Part shown: positions 15,875 through 22,770 of the stretch, piece by piece | How positions within the stretch are numbered: position 1 is the stretch's first letter | Layout: every line of letters starts with the position of its first letter | IMG/VR virus record: IMGVR_UViG_3300028376_000028 | Span: 1-27,188 of that record | Reading direction: 5' to 3' (one strand) | Length of the DNA: 27,188 nucleotides | Origin: a virus | The notes under the pieces: generated by a model | What the model was told of the DNA's origin: nothing | Database searches by the model: none | What the model saw: only the letters and a program-made list of their open reading frames with translations | Program-made: the position numbers and the translations under genes

Positions 15875-18344
15875 CAGACGGACCCCCGTCGTAGGTAGCG
15901 CTACTAATAACGAACCTTATTAAAGGATTACCGAGCAACCCCGCCGATACTTCGCCGTCTTGGCTCAACCCCATGCCGCCCACCTGACTAAAGCCCTCCC
16001 CTAGTTCATCGAGCAGCTCTTCGTAGCCGGCCTCGCTGGGCAGGATCGCATTGGCCAAGCAAAGGCACGTGTCTGAGGGTCCTTCGTGAAGCCGATAAGG
16101 GGGTTTATCTTGAGCGTAGGCGTCTGAGTCTAGGAAGTACCGTCTGCCATCATTGTCTTTGCACGGGTCGCATGAATTGGCCTCCATCACGCTAGAGAAC
16201 TCCATCACAACCCGCTGATCTTCGATGCCCCTTGCTTCAGCCTCGTTCTTGATACGCTGGACAACCTCTTCACGTCCGTATGTGAACGTCCGTTGAGTGT
16301 ATCGTTTGGCTTGCTTTGCAAAGGCTGCTTGGGTCGGGATCTGCGGTTTCAGCCGCTCCGGTGCAGCCGGTGCCAGTTCATCAAAGGCGTTCGAGTCCAA
16401 ATAAGACTTGGTTACGTTCGCAGCGTGGTCAGCGATACGCTTAGATTGCGCCTCGATGTGTCTATGAAACTGGTCTGAGAGCCCCTGTAATTGGTAGACC
16501 TTGGCACCGGCGTCTTTAGGTACATTCGGGAGCGCCAACGTCCCCTGTTTTGCCTTCAAAACGCCGAGTTCACGGAGCTGAGAGGCGCTACCCTTGATAG
16601 CCAGTCGGTTGAGGGCGTACCGGATAGCTCCGGCGTACTCATCAACGTACTTATTGCGGAGGTTCTTAGAGATGCGTGTTACGCGGGCCGGGTCTGATAC
16701 ACCGGCTGTTAACCGGACGTATTCGTCACGGTGCTTTCGTGCGATCTTGCGCATCTCTGAGCCCATCTCGTTGTTACTTTCCATCACCCATTTACGCAGC
16801 CGCTCCGGGTCGTAGTTGGATAGCGTGATCCCGGTGTCCATCGGCTTGAATAGCCCTAGCCGGATAGCCTTTTCAGCGTCTGTTTCAGGTGTTGGCTCAT
16901 GGGTGCAAAAACCGTGTGTTGCTTCGACCGGTTGGGGATCAGCATTTTCACCGTCCCCACCGTTAGGGTCCACCGATTCCGGGTCATCGGGGTCCGTGGG
17001 TTCTTCTTCCGGCAAGGGTGAAAGATCCAGATACTCTCTGACCCGGTTTTGCGTGTCTCTGTCTACGGTTCCAAGCAATCCAGCTTGTGAAGCCTTGACA
17101 ACGTTCTCAATCCACTTCGGATCACGGGCCTCGCTGGCTAGGCTGAACGTTAAGCGGGGATATAGCTCTTCATCGAGCTGGGGTAGGGTTCCGGCTGCAA
17201 TCGCGTTACGACAGATACGGGGGATCAGGTGCTCATTGATGAGGTCACATACCGACTGACCATAGAAGCGGATTCGACGGACGTTCTCTTGCTGATCCTT
17301 GGAGTCAGCGAGAGCGTAAGAGCCGGTATCTCCGAGGCCGACAAGGGAGCCGGTGCTTTGGAGGGCTAGACTGATCTGTTCATCACAGTATCTACGGAGG
17401 CTCTCGAAGTCCGGGAGCTTTCCGTTAGGTGAAAGCCATTCAATGCCGTACCCACCCTTGATTTTGATGATTGGGACGTCGGTTCCCGTGGATGTTGATA
17501 GGACGTCTACGATCTTCTGAGCTTCATCTTCATCCTCAAACGGACCATCGGACGTAACGAATACGTATCCAGCTCCGTGACTCTCATCAGCGGCAATTTC
17601 GATCTGTGTCACGAGCTGCTTTGTCTCCACCCATCTCACAACCGACCTGAGTGCCGACCGCCCTTCCAGGTCCAGCCCAACGCCGGTCGAATAGAGCAAG
17701 AGATCATCAGCGGGAATCGTGACGTTCGAGCCAGATCCGGGATAAGCGAATTCAGTAGCTACCCATTCACGTCCGTCTTGGCTGAATAGCCATTTATCCA
17801 CCGTGTTAGGCATCCGGGGAGCGAGCTTAGACACTCCACCATCTTCACGGTCGATGATCTCCCAGAGCATGAACCCGAAAACCCGATCACCTAAGATCCA
17901 CGCCTTCAAGAGATCGCGCCAGTGGGAGGGCTTTCCTAGTAGGTTGCGCTTGATCCATTGAGCGTGGATCTCAGCCGCTTCAAGCTGGTCCTCTGGGGTA
18001 TCTTGCTGTTCTTCGGTATCCCATTGACCACTAACCAGCCCCTCCCAACCTCCGTCAACGCTTGAAGAAACAAGAGGGTCACTGACGTATGTGTGATGAT
18101 AGGTTCCGGGATCTCCACGGAGTCCACGAGCCTGATATTCGAAATCAGCGGCCCGATCTTTGTTGATTGGCTTACCTGAGATGTACTGGACGTTTGGACG
18201 CCCTTGCTCAGAGGTCGCCAGTTCGATGGTCTCAGCTTGTTCGGTGGAGAGTGTTACCGTCTCCCATTGAACATCTTCGGAGTCCTCCACGGACTTCGAG
18301 AGCTGCTGAATACCGTACTTTTTATGAAGGTCATCTTGAGACAT
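15867..18344 (-). CDS. Portal protein fused to MuF-like minor head protein (825 aa)
   Basis: An 825-aa protein starting at ATG 18344, 6 nt after the terminase stop. Residues about 100-460 match the Mu gp29/DUF935-type portal: IHAQWIKRNL..., WRDLLKAWILGDRVFGFMLW, DLLLYSTG, GRSALRSVVRW, and SLVGLGDTGSYALADSKDQQ. An acidic Pro-rich linker (about 470-500) leads to a helical region and, at 722-765, the MuF C-terminal motif NSCDPCKDNDGR followed by DTCLCLA (Cys725, Cys728, Cys760, Cys762), a metal-binding-like set found in phage head morphogenesis proteins. Separate genes (Mu gp29 and gp30) carry these two parts in Mu. The portal is the DNA gate; the MuF part is a minor head protein, sometimes injected. 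Confidence 0.9.
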   Translation of the reverse strand: MSQDDLHKKYGIQQLSKSVEDSEDVQWETVTLSTEQAETIELATSEQGRPNVQYISGKPINKDRAADFEYQARGLRGDPGTYHHTYVSDPLVSSSVDGGWEGLVSGQWDTEEQQDTPEDQLEAAEIHAQWIKRNLLGKPSHWRDLLKAWILGDRVFGFMLWEIIDREDGGVSKLAPRMPNTVDKWLFSQDGREWVATEFAYPGSGSNVTIPADDLLLYSTGVGLDLEGRSALRSVVRWVETKQLVTQIEIAADESHGAGYVFVTSDGPFEDEDEAQKIVDVLSTSTGTDVPIIKIKGGYGIEWLSPNGKLPDFESLRRYCDEQISLALQSTGSLVGLGDTGSYALADSKDQQENVRRIRFYGQSVCDLINEHLIPRICRNAIAAGTLPQLDEELYPRLTFSLASEARDPKWIENVVKASQAGLLGTVDRDTQNRVREYLDLSPLPEEEPTDPDDPESVDPNGGDGENADPQPVEATHGFCTHEPTPETDAEKAIRLGLFKPMDTGITLSNYDPERLRKWVMESNNEMGSEMRKIARKHRDEYVRLTAGVSDPARVTRISKNLRNKYVDEYAGAIRYALNRLAIKGSASQLRELGVLKAKQGTLALPNVPKDAGAKVYQLQGLSDQFHRHIEAQSKRIADHAANVTKSYLDSNAFDELAPAAPERLKPQIPTQAAFAKQAKRYTQRTFTYGREEVVQRIKNEAEARGIEDQRVVMEFSSVMEANSCDPCKDNDGRRYFLDSDAYAQDKPPYRLHEGPSDTCLCLANAILPSEAGYEELLDELGEGFSQVGGMGLSQDGEVSAGLLGNPLIRFVISSATYDGGPSDE

Positions 18345-18350
18345 TGACGA

Positions 18351-19619
18351 TCACCACGATCGGGAGATCCCGGTTAAGCGGGATGGTAAAGAGCCGACGT
18401 GTTCTGTGGTGGTCGTGGTGAGGCGTCGTTGGTCGTAATGTCGGTAGGCTAATGCGAGAGCACATACGCAATCGTCATGAAGACCGGAGGGAGCTGAGTA
18501 GCGTACTCCGTTGCGTCTGTACTCGTATTCAAATACGTCTAGTTCTTCTCGGATCTCACCATCGGGGAACCGGACCTTTTGCCCGTGGATACCAACAGCT
18601 AAACCCTCCATCAGTTGTTGCTTTGACTTCGGTGAGAACACGAAGCCCTCGATCCACTGAGAGCGCCGCTGCAAGTCCTCTGTGACCGGATCACCGGCCC
18701 CCGTTGAGTCTACGAGAGCGGGAGCGTCTGTTACCCGAATGATCTTGTCTTTCGTCTCTGGCCAAGGTACTTGTTGCCACCGGTGAAAGCGGCAGACCCT
18801 ACCCTCTTTGTCGATGCCGATACCCACGGTCCAATCAACGGACTTGGCTAGGTCCCAGCCCCATGCAATGGGGTCGGTTTCTGGCATTTCTGGGATCAAG
18901 CAAGCGTCGATAGCTTTGAGGCCGAACGGGTTCCCGCCATCATCTGCCGCTTCTGCTAGATACAGCTCACGGAACACGTGATCCGGGAGTGTCTGGCGAG
19001 CATCATCCAGCTCTTCTTGTGGGAAGACACCGGCTTCAACCGCATCAACCGCCGTGAGCTTGAAATGAGCGTGGTTCTCACGGTCCCTAGCGGATCTGCT
19101 ACCCTTGTAGAACCAGTTGGAACGCCCTTTGACGTTCCCAATGATCCTGATCGGCCCCTGAGTAGCTGTGAGGGTGGACCGAATCGCGTGAAATGAGGTC
19201 TCTTTGACCCGTGAAGCCTCATCAATAACGGCTGCGTATACGTCTTCACCGTAAAGGGAATCCGCTTTATCAGCGCTCTTGAACCAGATCTTACCCACAC
19301 CATTTAGGGTGATTGACTTTTCGGTAAGATTGGCTGTGAAGATCTCTCTGGGTAGGTATGAACGAAGCCGGTCAAACGCCATAGACGACTGTTTTGAGAC
19401 CGGAGCCACCCACCAATAGTTTGCACCCACGTAAGGTGCTTTCAGCGCCTTAGCGAGGATCCAGACCAAGCAGCCAAGCGTTTTTCCGGCTTTGGTACTG
19501 GCCTCAATCCACGAATAACGCTCCGGTGCGAATATCGAGCGATATTGCAGCGGGTACAGTTCGGGGAGGTCTATGTGAACGACTTGGGACATTTGGACTC
19601 GTGATGAGTCCAGATCCAT
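18351..19619 (-). CDS. terL: Terminase large subunit (TerL, 422 aa)
   Basis: A 422-aa packaging ATPase-nuclease. The ATPase has a Walker A-like EASTKAGKT (39-47), a Walker B VYAAVIDEAS (127-136, Asp133-Glu134), and a coupling-type IIGNVKG (159-165). The nuclease domain shows GWDLAKSVDWT (254-264), LVDSTGAGDPV (303 on, Asp304) and GLHDDCVCALALA (379 on, Asp382/Asp383), the three acidic clusters of the RNase H-like fold. It starts 1 nt after the TerS stop. An in-frame ATG at 19592 lies after a small GGACTC...GAGTCC hairpin and is an alternative start. It pumps DNA through the portal encoded next. Confidence 0.96.
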   Translation of the reverse strand: MDLDSSRVQMSQVVHIDLPELYPLQYRSIFAPERYSWIEASTKAGKTLGCLVWILAKALKAPYVGANYWWVAPVSKQSSMAFDRLRSYLPREIFTANLTEKSITLNGVGKIWFKSADKADSLYGEDVYAAVIDEASRVKETSFHAIRSTLTATQGPIRIIGNVKGRSNWFYKGSRSARDRENHAHFKLTAVDAVEAGVFPQEELDDARQTLPDHVFRELYLAEAADDGGNPFGLKAIDACLIPEMPETDPIAWGWDLAKSVDWTVGIGIDKEGRVCRFHRWQQVPWPETKDKIIRVTDAPALVDSTGAGDPVTEDLQRRSQWIEGFVFSPKSKQQLMEGLAVGIHGQKVRFPDGEIREELDVFEYEYRRNGVRYSAPSGLHDDCVCALALAYRHYDQRRLTTTTTEHVGSLPSRLTGISRSW

Positions 19620-19620
19620 T

Positions 19621-20016
19621 TTAGTCGTTTTCGTGGGTATCGTGGTCGTTGGTGGGATCTGGGAGGTTGAAGGTGTATTCGACGTCGCCGCTGTGCTCTA
19701 CGCGGTCAACATAGATCTTGTGAAACTTCGCCAGCAGCTCCAGAGCACGGACCTTATCGGAGGGTCTGACCCAGCCATCATCTTCACGTGCAAACGCCAG
19801 GTAAGTCAGCTCTGAAAGAACTTCGTTTGCACCGGCCCGCATCTCTTCGAGGCGCTCTTCAATAGCCTCAAGCACGGCGGGATGTTGCATGTTGTCTTTC
19901 GAAGAACTCTCGGGGTGCGCATAGTTAGCCAGCCGAGCCGCTTCAGTAGCGTTGAAACGTGCTTCGCCTACGTAAGCCTCTACAAAAGCGGGGAGTTTTC
20001 CGGTCAGCTTTGGCAT
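19621..20016 (-). CDS. terS: Terminase small subunit (TerS, Terminase_2-like, 131 aa)
   Basis: A 131-aa protein starting at ATG 20016 with GAGG 5 nt upstream. The sequence follows the Terminase_2 pattern: LTGKLPAFVEAYVGEARFNA, TEAARLANYAHPESSSKDN (helix-turn-helix), NMQHPAVLEAIEERLEEM, and a C-terminal KVRALELLAKFHKIY. It binds the packaging start site and regulates TerL. It is the first gene of the late structural operon, directly downstream of a terminator and a 32-bp promoter-like element. The acidic C-terminal tail ends ...DHDTHEND. Confidence 0.93.
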   Translation of the reverse strand: MPKLTGKLPAFVEAYVGEARFNATEAARLANYAHPESSSKDNMQHPAVLEAIEERLEEMRAGANEVLSELTYLAFAREDDGWVRPSDKVRALELLAKFHKIYVDRVEHSGDVEYTFNLPDPTNDHDTHEND

Positions 20017-20063
20017 GGGATCCTCGGACGATATTGGACGAACACCGGCCCTTTGTTGTGCCG

Positions 20064-20095
20064 CTATAGAGGTGGGTTACAAAAGGAATACCGAG
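20064..20095 (-). promoter_or_regulatory. 32-bp promoter-like element before the terminase operon
   Basis: The minus strand carries CTCGGT, then TCCTTTTGTAA, then CTCTATAG, in a 32-bp frame shared with two other sites (21723-21754 minus, 21987-22018 plus). It matches the 21723 copy at 23 of 32 positions with no gap. It lies between a strong terminator and the terS start, about 48 nt upstream of the ATG, so it is placed as a late promoter. The CTATAG end recalls single-subunit phage RNA polymerase promoters, but this is only a resemblance. Confidence 0.7.
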
Positions 20096-20103
20096 AGGGG
20101 ACG

Positions 20104-20147
20104 AAAAAACCCCCGATTAGGCGCAAAGGTATAAGCCTAATCGGGGG
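20104..20147 (-). terminator. Strong intrinsic terminator before the late operon
   Basis: A perfect 13-bp stem (CCCCCGATTAGGC with GCCTAATCGGGGG) with a 12-nt loop, followed on the minus strand by TTTTTT. It stops leftward transcription from the accessory genes just before the late promoter-like element and terS. Confidence 0.93.
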
Positions 20148-20197
20148 CGGAGTTGGTTCCCGGACAAGAGAACCACTAAAGGTGGGATATAAGTAAA

Positions 20198-20368
20198 TCA
20201 CCGGGTTTCGGACTTCTTGGCTGTTCGGTTGATCAGGGTACGGACCGTTTCGATGGGTAGCCGGATAGGGTCCCTTTCGTCGGGGAAACGGATTTCGACA
20301 TACCGCTCACGGGTGGCAGCATTCCAAGCCATGATCCAGCTAAAAGGGCGTTCGGGGATGTTAGGCAT
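20198..20368 (-). CDS. Small basic hypothetical protein (56 aa)
   Basis: A 56-aa frame starting at ATG 20368 with GGAG 7 nt upstream and ending about 50 nt before the strong terminator. The sequence (MPNIPERPFSWIMAWNAATR, then ERYVEIRFPDERDPIRLPIE, ending KKSETR) has a compact hydrophobic core with Trp residues and a beta-type centre, and looks like a real small phage protein. No family is recognised. It is the last gene of the accessory cluster. Confidence 0.75.
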   Translation of the reverse strand: MPNIPERPFSWIMAWNAATRERYVEIRFPDERDPIRLPIETVRTLINRTAKKSETR

Positions 20369-20422
20369 ACACAAGCTCCGATAACAGATATAGATTAGCT
20401 ACCAGAGCTTTTGATAGATGAA

Positions 20423-20536
20423 TCACCGGCTGCGCCACGTGTAACCGATCGTCGATTTAGACACCCCGAACTTTTCGCCGTCAGTGTGGCAGGCATCGTG
20501 TGAATCGGTGGGGGGTTTCCCTTCATTTAGAGCGGG
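20423..20536 (-). pseudogene. Open fragment with a helix-turn-helix-like segment, no start codon
   Basis: Directly after the TAA of the 126-aa gene and in the same frame, the sequence stays open for 37 codons and encodes HDACHTDGEKFGVSKSTIGY and TWRSR. The FGVSKSTI part is typical of a recognition helix-turn-helix. There is no ATG, GTG or TTG in frame before that motif. An ATG at 20528 is in another frame and could reach it only by a -1 slip on C CCC CCA. It could be a decayed DNA-binding protein, a readthrough tail of the 126-aa gene, or chance. Confidence 0.4.
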
Positions 20537-20917
20537 TTATGCGGGTACAGACAACGACCACCAATAGCCTTGCGGCTCGTCGTCCCGTTTGTGTTCTTCG
20601 CTTTTTTCGAGCCACACCTCGGCATCTTGCCAGATCAGCTCGGAGAGGGTGGTCGTATAGCTATTGACCAGCTTTTCGTGATCAACGGGGGTCTTGATCA
20701 TCTGATCAGGTTCGCAAGGAACGCGGACGAGGTAGGAAGCAGCCCCGGGGTTTTGCTTTTTCATATGGAGGTAATTCGCTTTGACGCTTGTCCAAGGACA
20801 GGCAAAGCGGGTGGATCTTATCCGAAATATACGGGGGTCAGGTAATATCCGGGGACGCCGGGGATCGGCTGGATCTAGCGAACGGCGTAAAACGAGGTAG
20901 GTGTATTCTTTGGGCAT
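20537..20917 (-). CDS. Hypothetical protein (126 aa)
   Basis: A 126-aa frame from ATG 20917 with only a weak GTGAG upstream. It is Pro/Arg-rich near the start (DPADPRRPRILPDPRIFRIR), has a central ASYLVRVPCEPDQMIK segment, and ends with a Trp-rich YWWSLSVPA. Codon-level appearance and a start close to the expected operon position make it likely coding. I do not recognise it. It belongs to the accessory cluster between origin and terminase. Confidence 0.65.
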   Translation of the reverse strand: MPKEYTYLVLRRSLDPADPRRPRILPDPRIFRIRSTRFACPWTSVKANYLHMKKQNPGAASYLVRVPCEPDQMIKTPVDHEKLVNSYTTTLSELIWQDAEVWLEKSEEHKRDDEPQGYWWSLSVPA

Positions 20918-21068
20918 TTAACTCACTTAACTTTTAGGCGAATAATTCACAGGATCAACGGAGCTGGATCAACGACCTAAAGGCACACCATCAACCGCAC
21001 CTGATCACAGAATGGCTCTCCGTGGATCTGACGGCTTCAGGCGATACATCTTGCGATTTATCACACAT

Positions 21069-21320
21069 CTAGTTCCATCCAACCGGCTGATAGGTCATCA
21101 ACACGGCTGATAGGCTGGTTTCAACCCACTGAGATGTTTCCAGCGCACCGTTTAACAGGCTGTGAAAATATCCGTCTGAAATGTCGGGGTCCGTGATCTG
21201 GTCATCCACGATATCCATCTGCCAGAGCCTATGCTCGATCTGAACCAAAGACGGATCAGGTTCCCAGCTCTGGGGGAAAGGGGCGTACTGGTCGATCGGG
21301 TCAAAGGGGTCGTCGGTCAT
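21069..21320 (-). CDS. Acidic hypothetical protein (83 aa)
   Basis: An 83-aa, strongly acidic protein (MTDDPFDPIDQYAPFPQSWE, then DIVDDQITDPDISDGYFHSL). Its ribosome binding site GAGGTG is the last unit of a tandem repeat that lies directly upstream (21322-21384). No family recognised. Its composition is like small phage-encoded inhibitor or DNA-mimic proteins, but this is composition only. Confidence 0.7.
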   Translation of the reverse strand: MTDDPFDPIDQYAPFPQSWEPDPSLVQIEHRLWQMDIVDDQITDPDISDGYFHSLLNGALETSQWVETSLSAVLMTYQPVGWN

Positions 21321-21321
21321 T

Positions 21322-21384
21322 TTCGCACCTCATGCGAGCACCTCATGCGAGCACCTCATGCGAGCAAGCTCATGCGAGCAAGCT
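21322..21384 (-). repeat. 13-14-bp tandem repeats spanning a gene end and the next ribosome binding site
   Basis: On the minus strand: two units GAGCTTGCTCGCAT, two units GAGGTGCTCGCAT, then GAGGTGCGAAA before the ATG. The first units encode the last residues and stop (SLLA, TGA) of the upstream 101-aa gene. The later ones carry repeated GAGGTG ribosome-binding-like sites and repeated ATGA start/stop overlaps. GAGC..GCTC makes each early unit a small palindrome. Confidence 0.88.
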
Positions 21385-21675
21385 CAAAACAAGATCCCAA
21401 GGGTAAGGCTCTTCAGTTCCATCCACGCAACGGCTGAGCGATCCCCTAAGCGTGCAGCCATGACTTTGTAGCCCCACGTTCCCCTGCCCTTCGAGCTTCC
21501 ACGTGACATCAAGCTCACGGATCCAGACGCCCCGTTCTAGGTCAAAGCTGGGGTCGTCTGGATCGAAGGTTGGTTCGTGGTTGGCTGGTACTTCGACGTG
21601 ATCCCCTTCAACTTCGGTAGGGTCTATGGAGTCAATGACGGCGGTTATGTCGATATCACGTAATATGGGGTTCAT
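21370..21675 (-). CDS. Acidic hypothetical protein (101 aa)
   Basis: A 101-aa protein starting at ATG 21675 with GGAG 7 nt upstream. It is acidic (TEVEGDHVEVPANHEPTFDP, then DDPSFDLERGVW) and contains ELDVTWKLEGQGN, a likely beta hairpin. Its last residues (SLLA) are encoded inside a tandem repeat, so the natural C-terminus may have been changed by repeat expansion. It is the first gene after the 21723-21754 promoter-like element. Family unknown. Confidence 0.72.
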   Translation of the reverse strand: MNPILRDIDITAVIDSIDPTEVEGDHVEVPANHEPTFDPDDPSFDLERGVWIRELDVTWKLEGQGNVGLQSHGCTLRGSLSRCVDGTEEPYPWDLVLSLLA

Positions 21676-21722
21676 GTGGAGGCTCCTTTGCTTTTCAAAA
21701 TCGGAGCAACCATTGCCCCGCT

Positions 21723-21754
21723 CTATAGAGACATTTCACAAACGGATAACCGAG
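21723..21754 (-). promoter_or_regulatory. 32-bp promoter-like element before the accessory operon
   Basis: A minus-strand copy of the shared element: CTCGGT, TATCCGTTTGTGAA, then CTCTATAG. It differs from the plus copy at 21987-22018 only at positions 5 and 7. It lies about 48 nt upstream of the 101-aa gene's ATG, the same distance as at terS, and downstream of the terminator at 21926-21959. Equal spacing to two different genes supports promoter function. Confidence 0.7.
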
Positions 21755-21925
21755 ATCGGGTGGGTATTTTCACACCCCAAATGGGTCGAGGTCTGCAAGC
21801 ATTTGACCCGGTGGTTTTGCAGGCATAAACGGGTGATCGGGATTCAACCATCGTGATGGAGTGGATTCTAGACAACTCCGGTGACACCAAGACTCAGCTC
21901 TCTAAGGGTTGGGAGTCTCACGAAT

Positions 21926-21959
21926 AAAAAGAGGGAGCCCGGTTAAAGGCTCCCTCTTT
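21926..21959. terminator. Bidirectional intrinsic terminator
   Basis: A perfect 12-bp stem (AAAGAGGGAGCC with GGCTCCCTCTTT) and an 8-nt loop. On the minus strand it is followed by TTTTTATT, on the plus strand the stem itself ends in TTT. It separates the two outward-facing promoter-like elements. Confidence 0.9.
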
Positions 21960-21986
21960 GCTTCAAATTGCGCTCAGTCACCCGGG

Positions 21987-22018
21987 CTCGCTGATCCGTT
22001 TGTGAAATGTCTCTATAG
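21987..22018 (+). promoter_or_regulatory. 32-bp promoter-like element pointing rightward
   Basis: A plus-strand copy of the shared element (CTCGCTGATCCGTTTGTG, then AAATGT, then CTCTATAG). It is the only copy facing against the genes. A transcript from it would begin just before the 19-bp-stem hairpin at 22031-22088 and run antisense to the zinc-ribbon gene at 22172-22516. Confidence 0.6.
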
Positions 22019-22030
22019 AGGTCAGCGTAC

Positions 22031-22088
22031 TCAGCGAGAACCTCCGGGTCTGTATCCGCATGACAGTGTACCCGGAGGTTCTCGCTGA
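22031..22088. other. Very stable hairpin (19-bp perfect stem)
   Basis: TCAGCGAGAACCTCCGGGT pairs perfectly with ACCCGGAGGTTCTCGCTGA around a 20-nt loop in which CTGT and ACAG can pair again. There is no U-tract on either side, so it is not a standard intrinsic terminator. It lies about 13 bp downstream of the rightward promoter-like element and about 85 bp past the stop of the zinc-ribbon gene. An RNA hairpin, a protein-bound cruciform, or a single-strand origin-type element are all possible. Confidence 0.85.
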
Positions 22089-22171
22089 CGTCTAGCTCTA
22101 CCTTTGCCGGATTTCTACAAAACTATCTTTCTACACGTCGTCGAGCGCCTGAGACGGAAAGGGGAGGGGGT

Positions 22172-22516
22172 CTACCTGCATCCATCGCACTTCTCGCCCC
22201 GGATGGCAGACGGTCCACCGCACTCCGGGCAACCCAGCGAAGCCGAAGCCGAAGCGTTACGACCGTGGTACTTAGGGGGAGCCGCCTTGTGCACAGCCAA
22301 ATCGCGCATCGTCTCGTCTAGATCGCGATAGGCTGCTTTAAGCTCGTCGACATGGTCGTACTGGTACAGTGCGCGCACCGAAAAGCGCGACCATGAGTCC
22401 GCGAAGCGCTCCAACACTTTGTGGGGGATTATTTCGCCTTGCGCGTGTGCCAATATGAGGTCGTTGACCGTCTTGAAATCGTCGCTTTCTTCGTCGTGTC
22501 GGCGTCGCTGGCTCAT
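22172..22516 (-). CDS. Small protein with C-terminal CPxC zinc ribbon (114 aa)
   Basis: A 114-aa protein starting at ATG 22516 with GGAGAC upstream. The N-terminus is basic then acidic (MSQRRRHDEESDD), the middle is helical (ELKAAYRDLDETMRDLAV), and the end carries CPECGG and CDGC (Cys96, Cys99, Cys110, Cys113), a four-cysteine zinc-ribbon arrangement. Such small phage proteins often bind nucleic acids or host RNA polymerase. It lies between the origin-like region and the late genes and could be a regulator; this is inferred. Confidence 0.8.
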   Translation of the reverse strand: MSQRRRHDEESDDFKTVNDLILAHAQGEIIPHKVLERFADSWSRFSVRALYQYDHVDELKAAYRDLDETMRDLAVHKAAPPKYHGRNASASASLGCPECGGPSAIRGEKCDGCR

Positions 22517-22554
22517 TTTGTCTCCGTGTGTGTGTGTGAGTGAGTGTCAAGTCA

Positions 22555-22583
22555 TTTATAACAAACTCTCACAAATAAAGCAA
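22555..22583 (-). promoter_or_regulatory. Possible sigma70-type promoter for the zinc-ribbon gene
   Basis: On the minus strand TTGCTT (22583-22578) and TATAAA (22560-22555) are separated by 17 bp, about 40 nt upstream of the zinc-ribbon gene's ATG. It overlaps the end of the 44-aa membrane peptide gene. Agreement with the consensus is moderate. Confidence 0.4.
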
Positions 22584-22690
22584 GACGCCCGAAGCGCAAA
22601 GATAGCGGACATGAAAACCACTATGAGCACCATATAGCCTAGCGACGACATGGCGAAGTCGTATATTTTATCGGCCAGCTTTTTGCTCAT
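22556..22690 (-). CDS. Small single-pass membrane peptide (44 aa)
   Basis: A 44-aa frame from ATG 22690. A basic/polar head (MSKKLADKIYDF) is followed by one transmembrane segment (LGYMVLIVVFMSAIFAL, about residues 17-33) and a short tail with two cysteines. The ribosome binding site is weak (AGG at long spacing). The N-in, single-helix layout and size resemble small phage inner-membrane proteins (pinholin-like, superinfection exclusion, or host-modulating peptides). The function is unknown. It lies next to the origin-like region, not in a lysis cluster. Confidence 0.6.
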   Translation of the reverse strand: MSKKLADKIYDFAMSSLGYMVLIVVFMSAIFALRASCFICESLL

Positions 22691-22770
22691 CGGGGAGCCT
22701 GTAAAAGCAATGGTAATCTTCGCGCAACGATTTCACTTCGGTGAACACATCACTGTCTTTGAGATAACGG

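Larger units (their letters stand above)
21721..22020. repeat. 27-bp perfect inverted repeat enclosing a 246-bp control region
   Basis: The 27 bp at 21721-21747 (CTCTATAGAG, then ACATTTCACAAACGGAT) are the exact reverse complement of 21994-22020. Pairing stops sharply at both ends. No target-site duplication or transposase is present. Each arm is the outer part of the 32-bp promoter-like element, so this is best read as two outward-facing promoters flanking a bidirectional terminator. No convincing gene was seen between the arms; a 23-codon plus-strand frame at 21858-21929 has no ribosome binding site. Confidence 0.92.

Noticed and set aside
20918-21068. A short gene between the 83-aa and 126-aa genes
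   Set aside because: Only frames of up to 25 codons exist, without ribosome binding sites or recognisable sequence. I see nothing convincing in this stretch.
21721-22020. A small insertion element (MITE) with terminal inverted repeats
   Set aside because: No target-site duplication is seen and the arms match a third, single site before terS, which fits promoter copies better.
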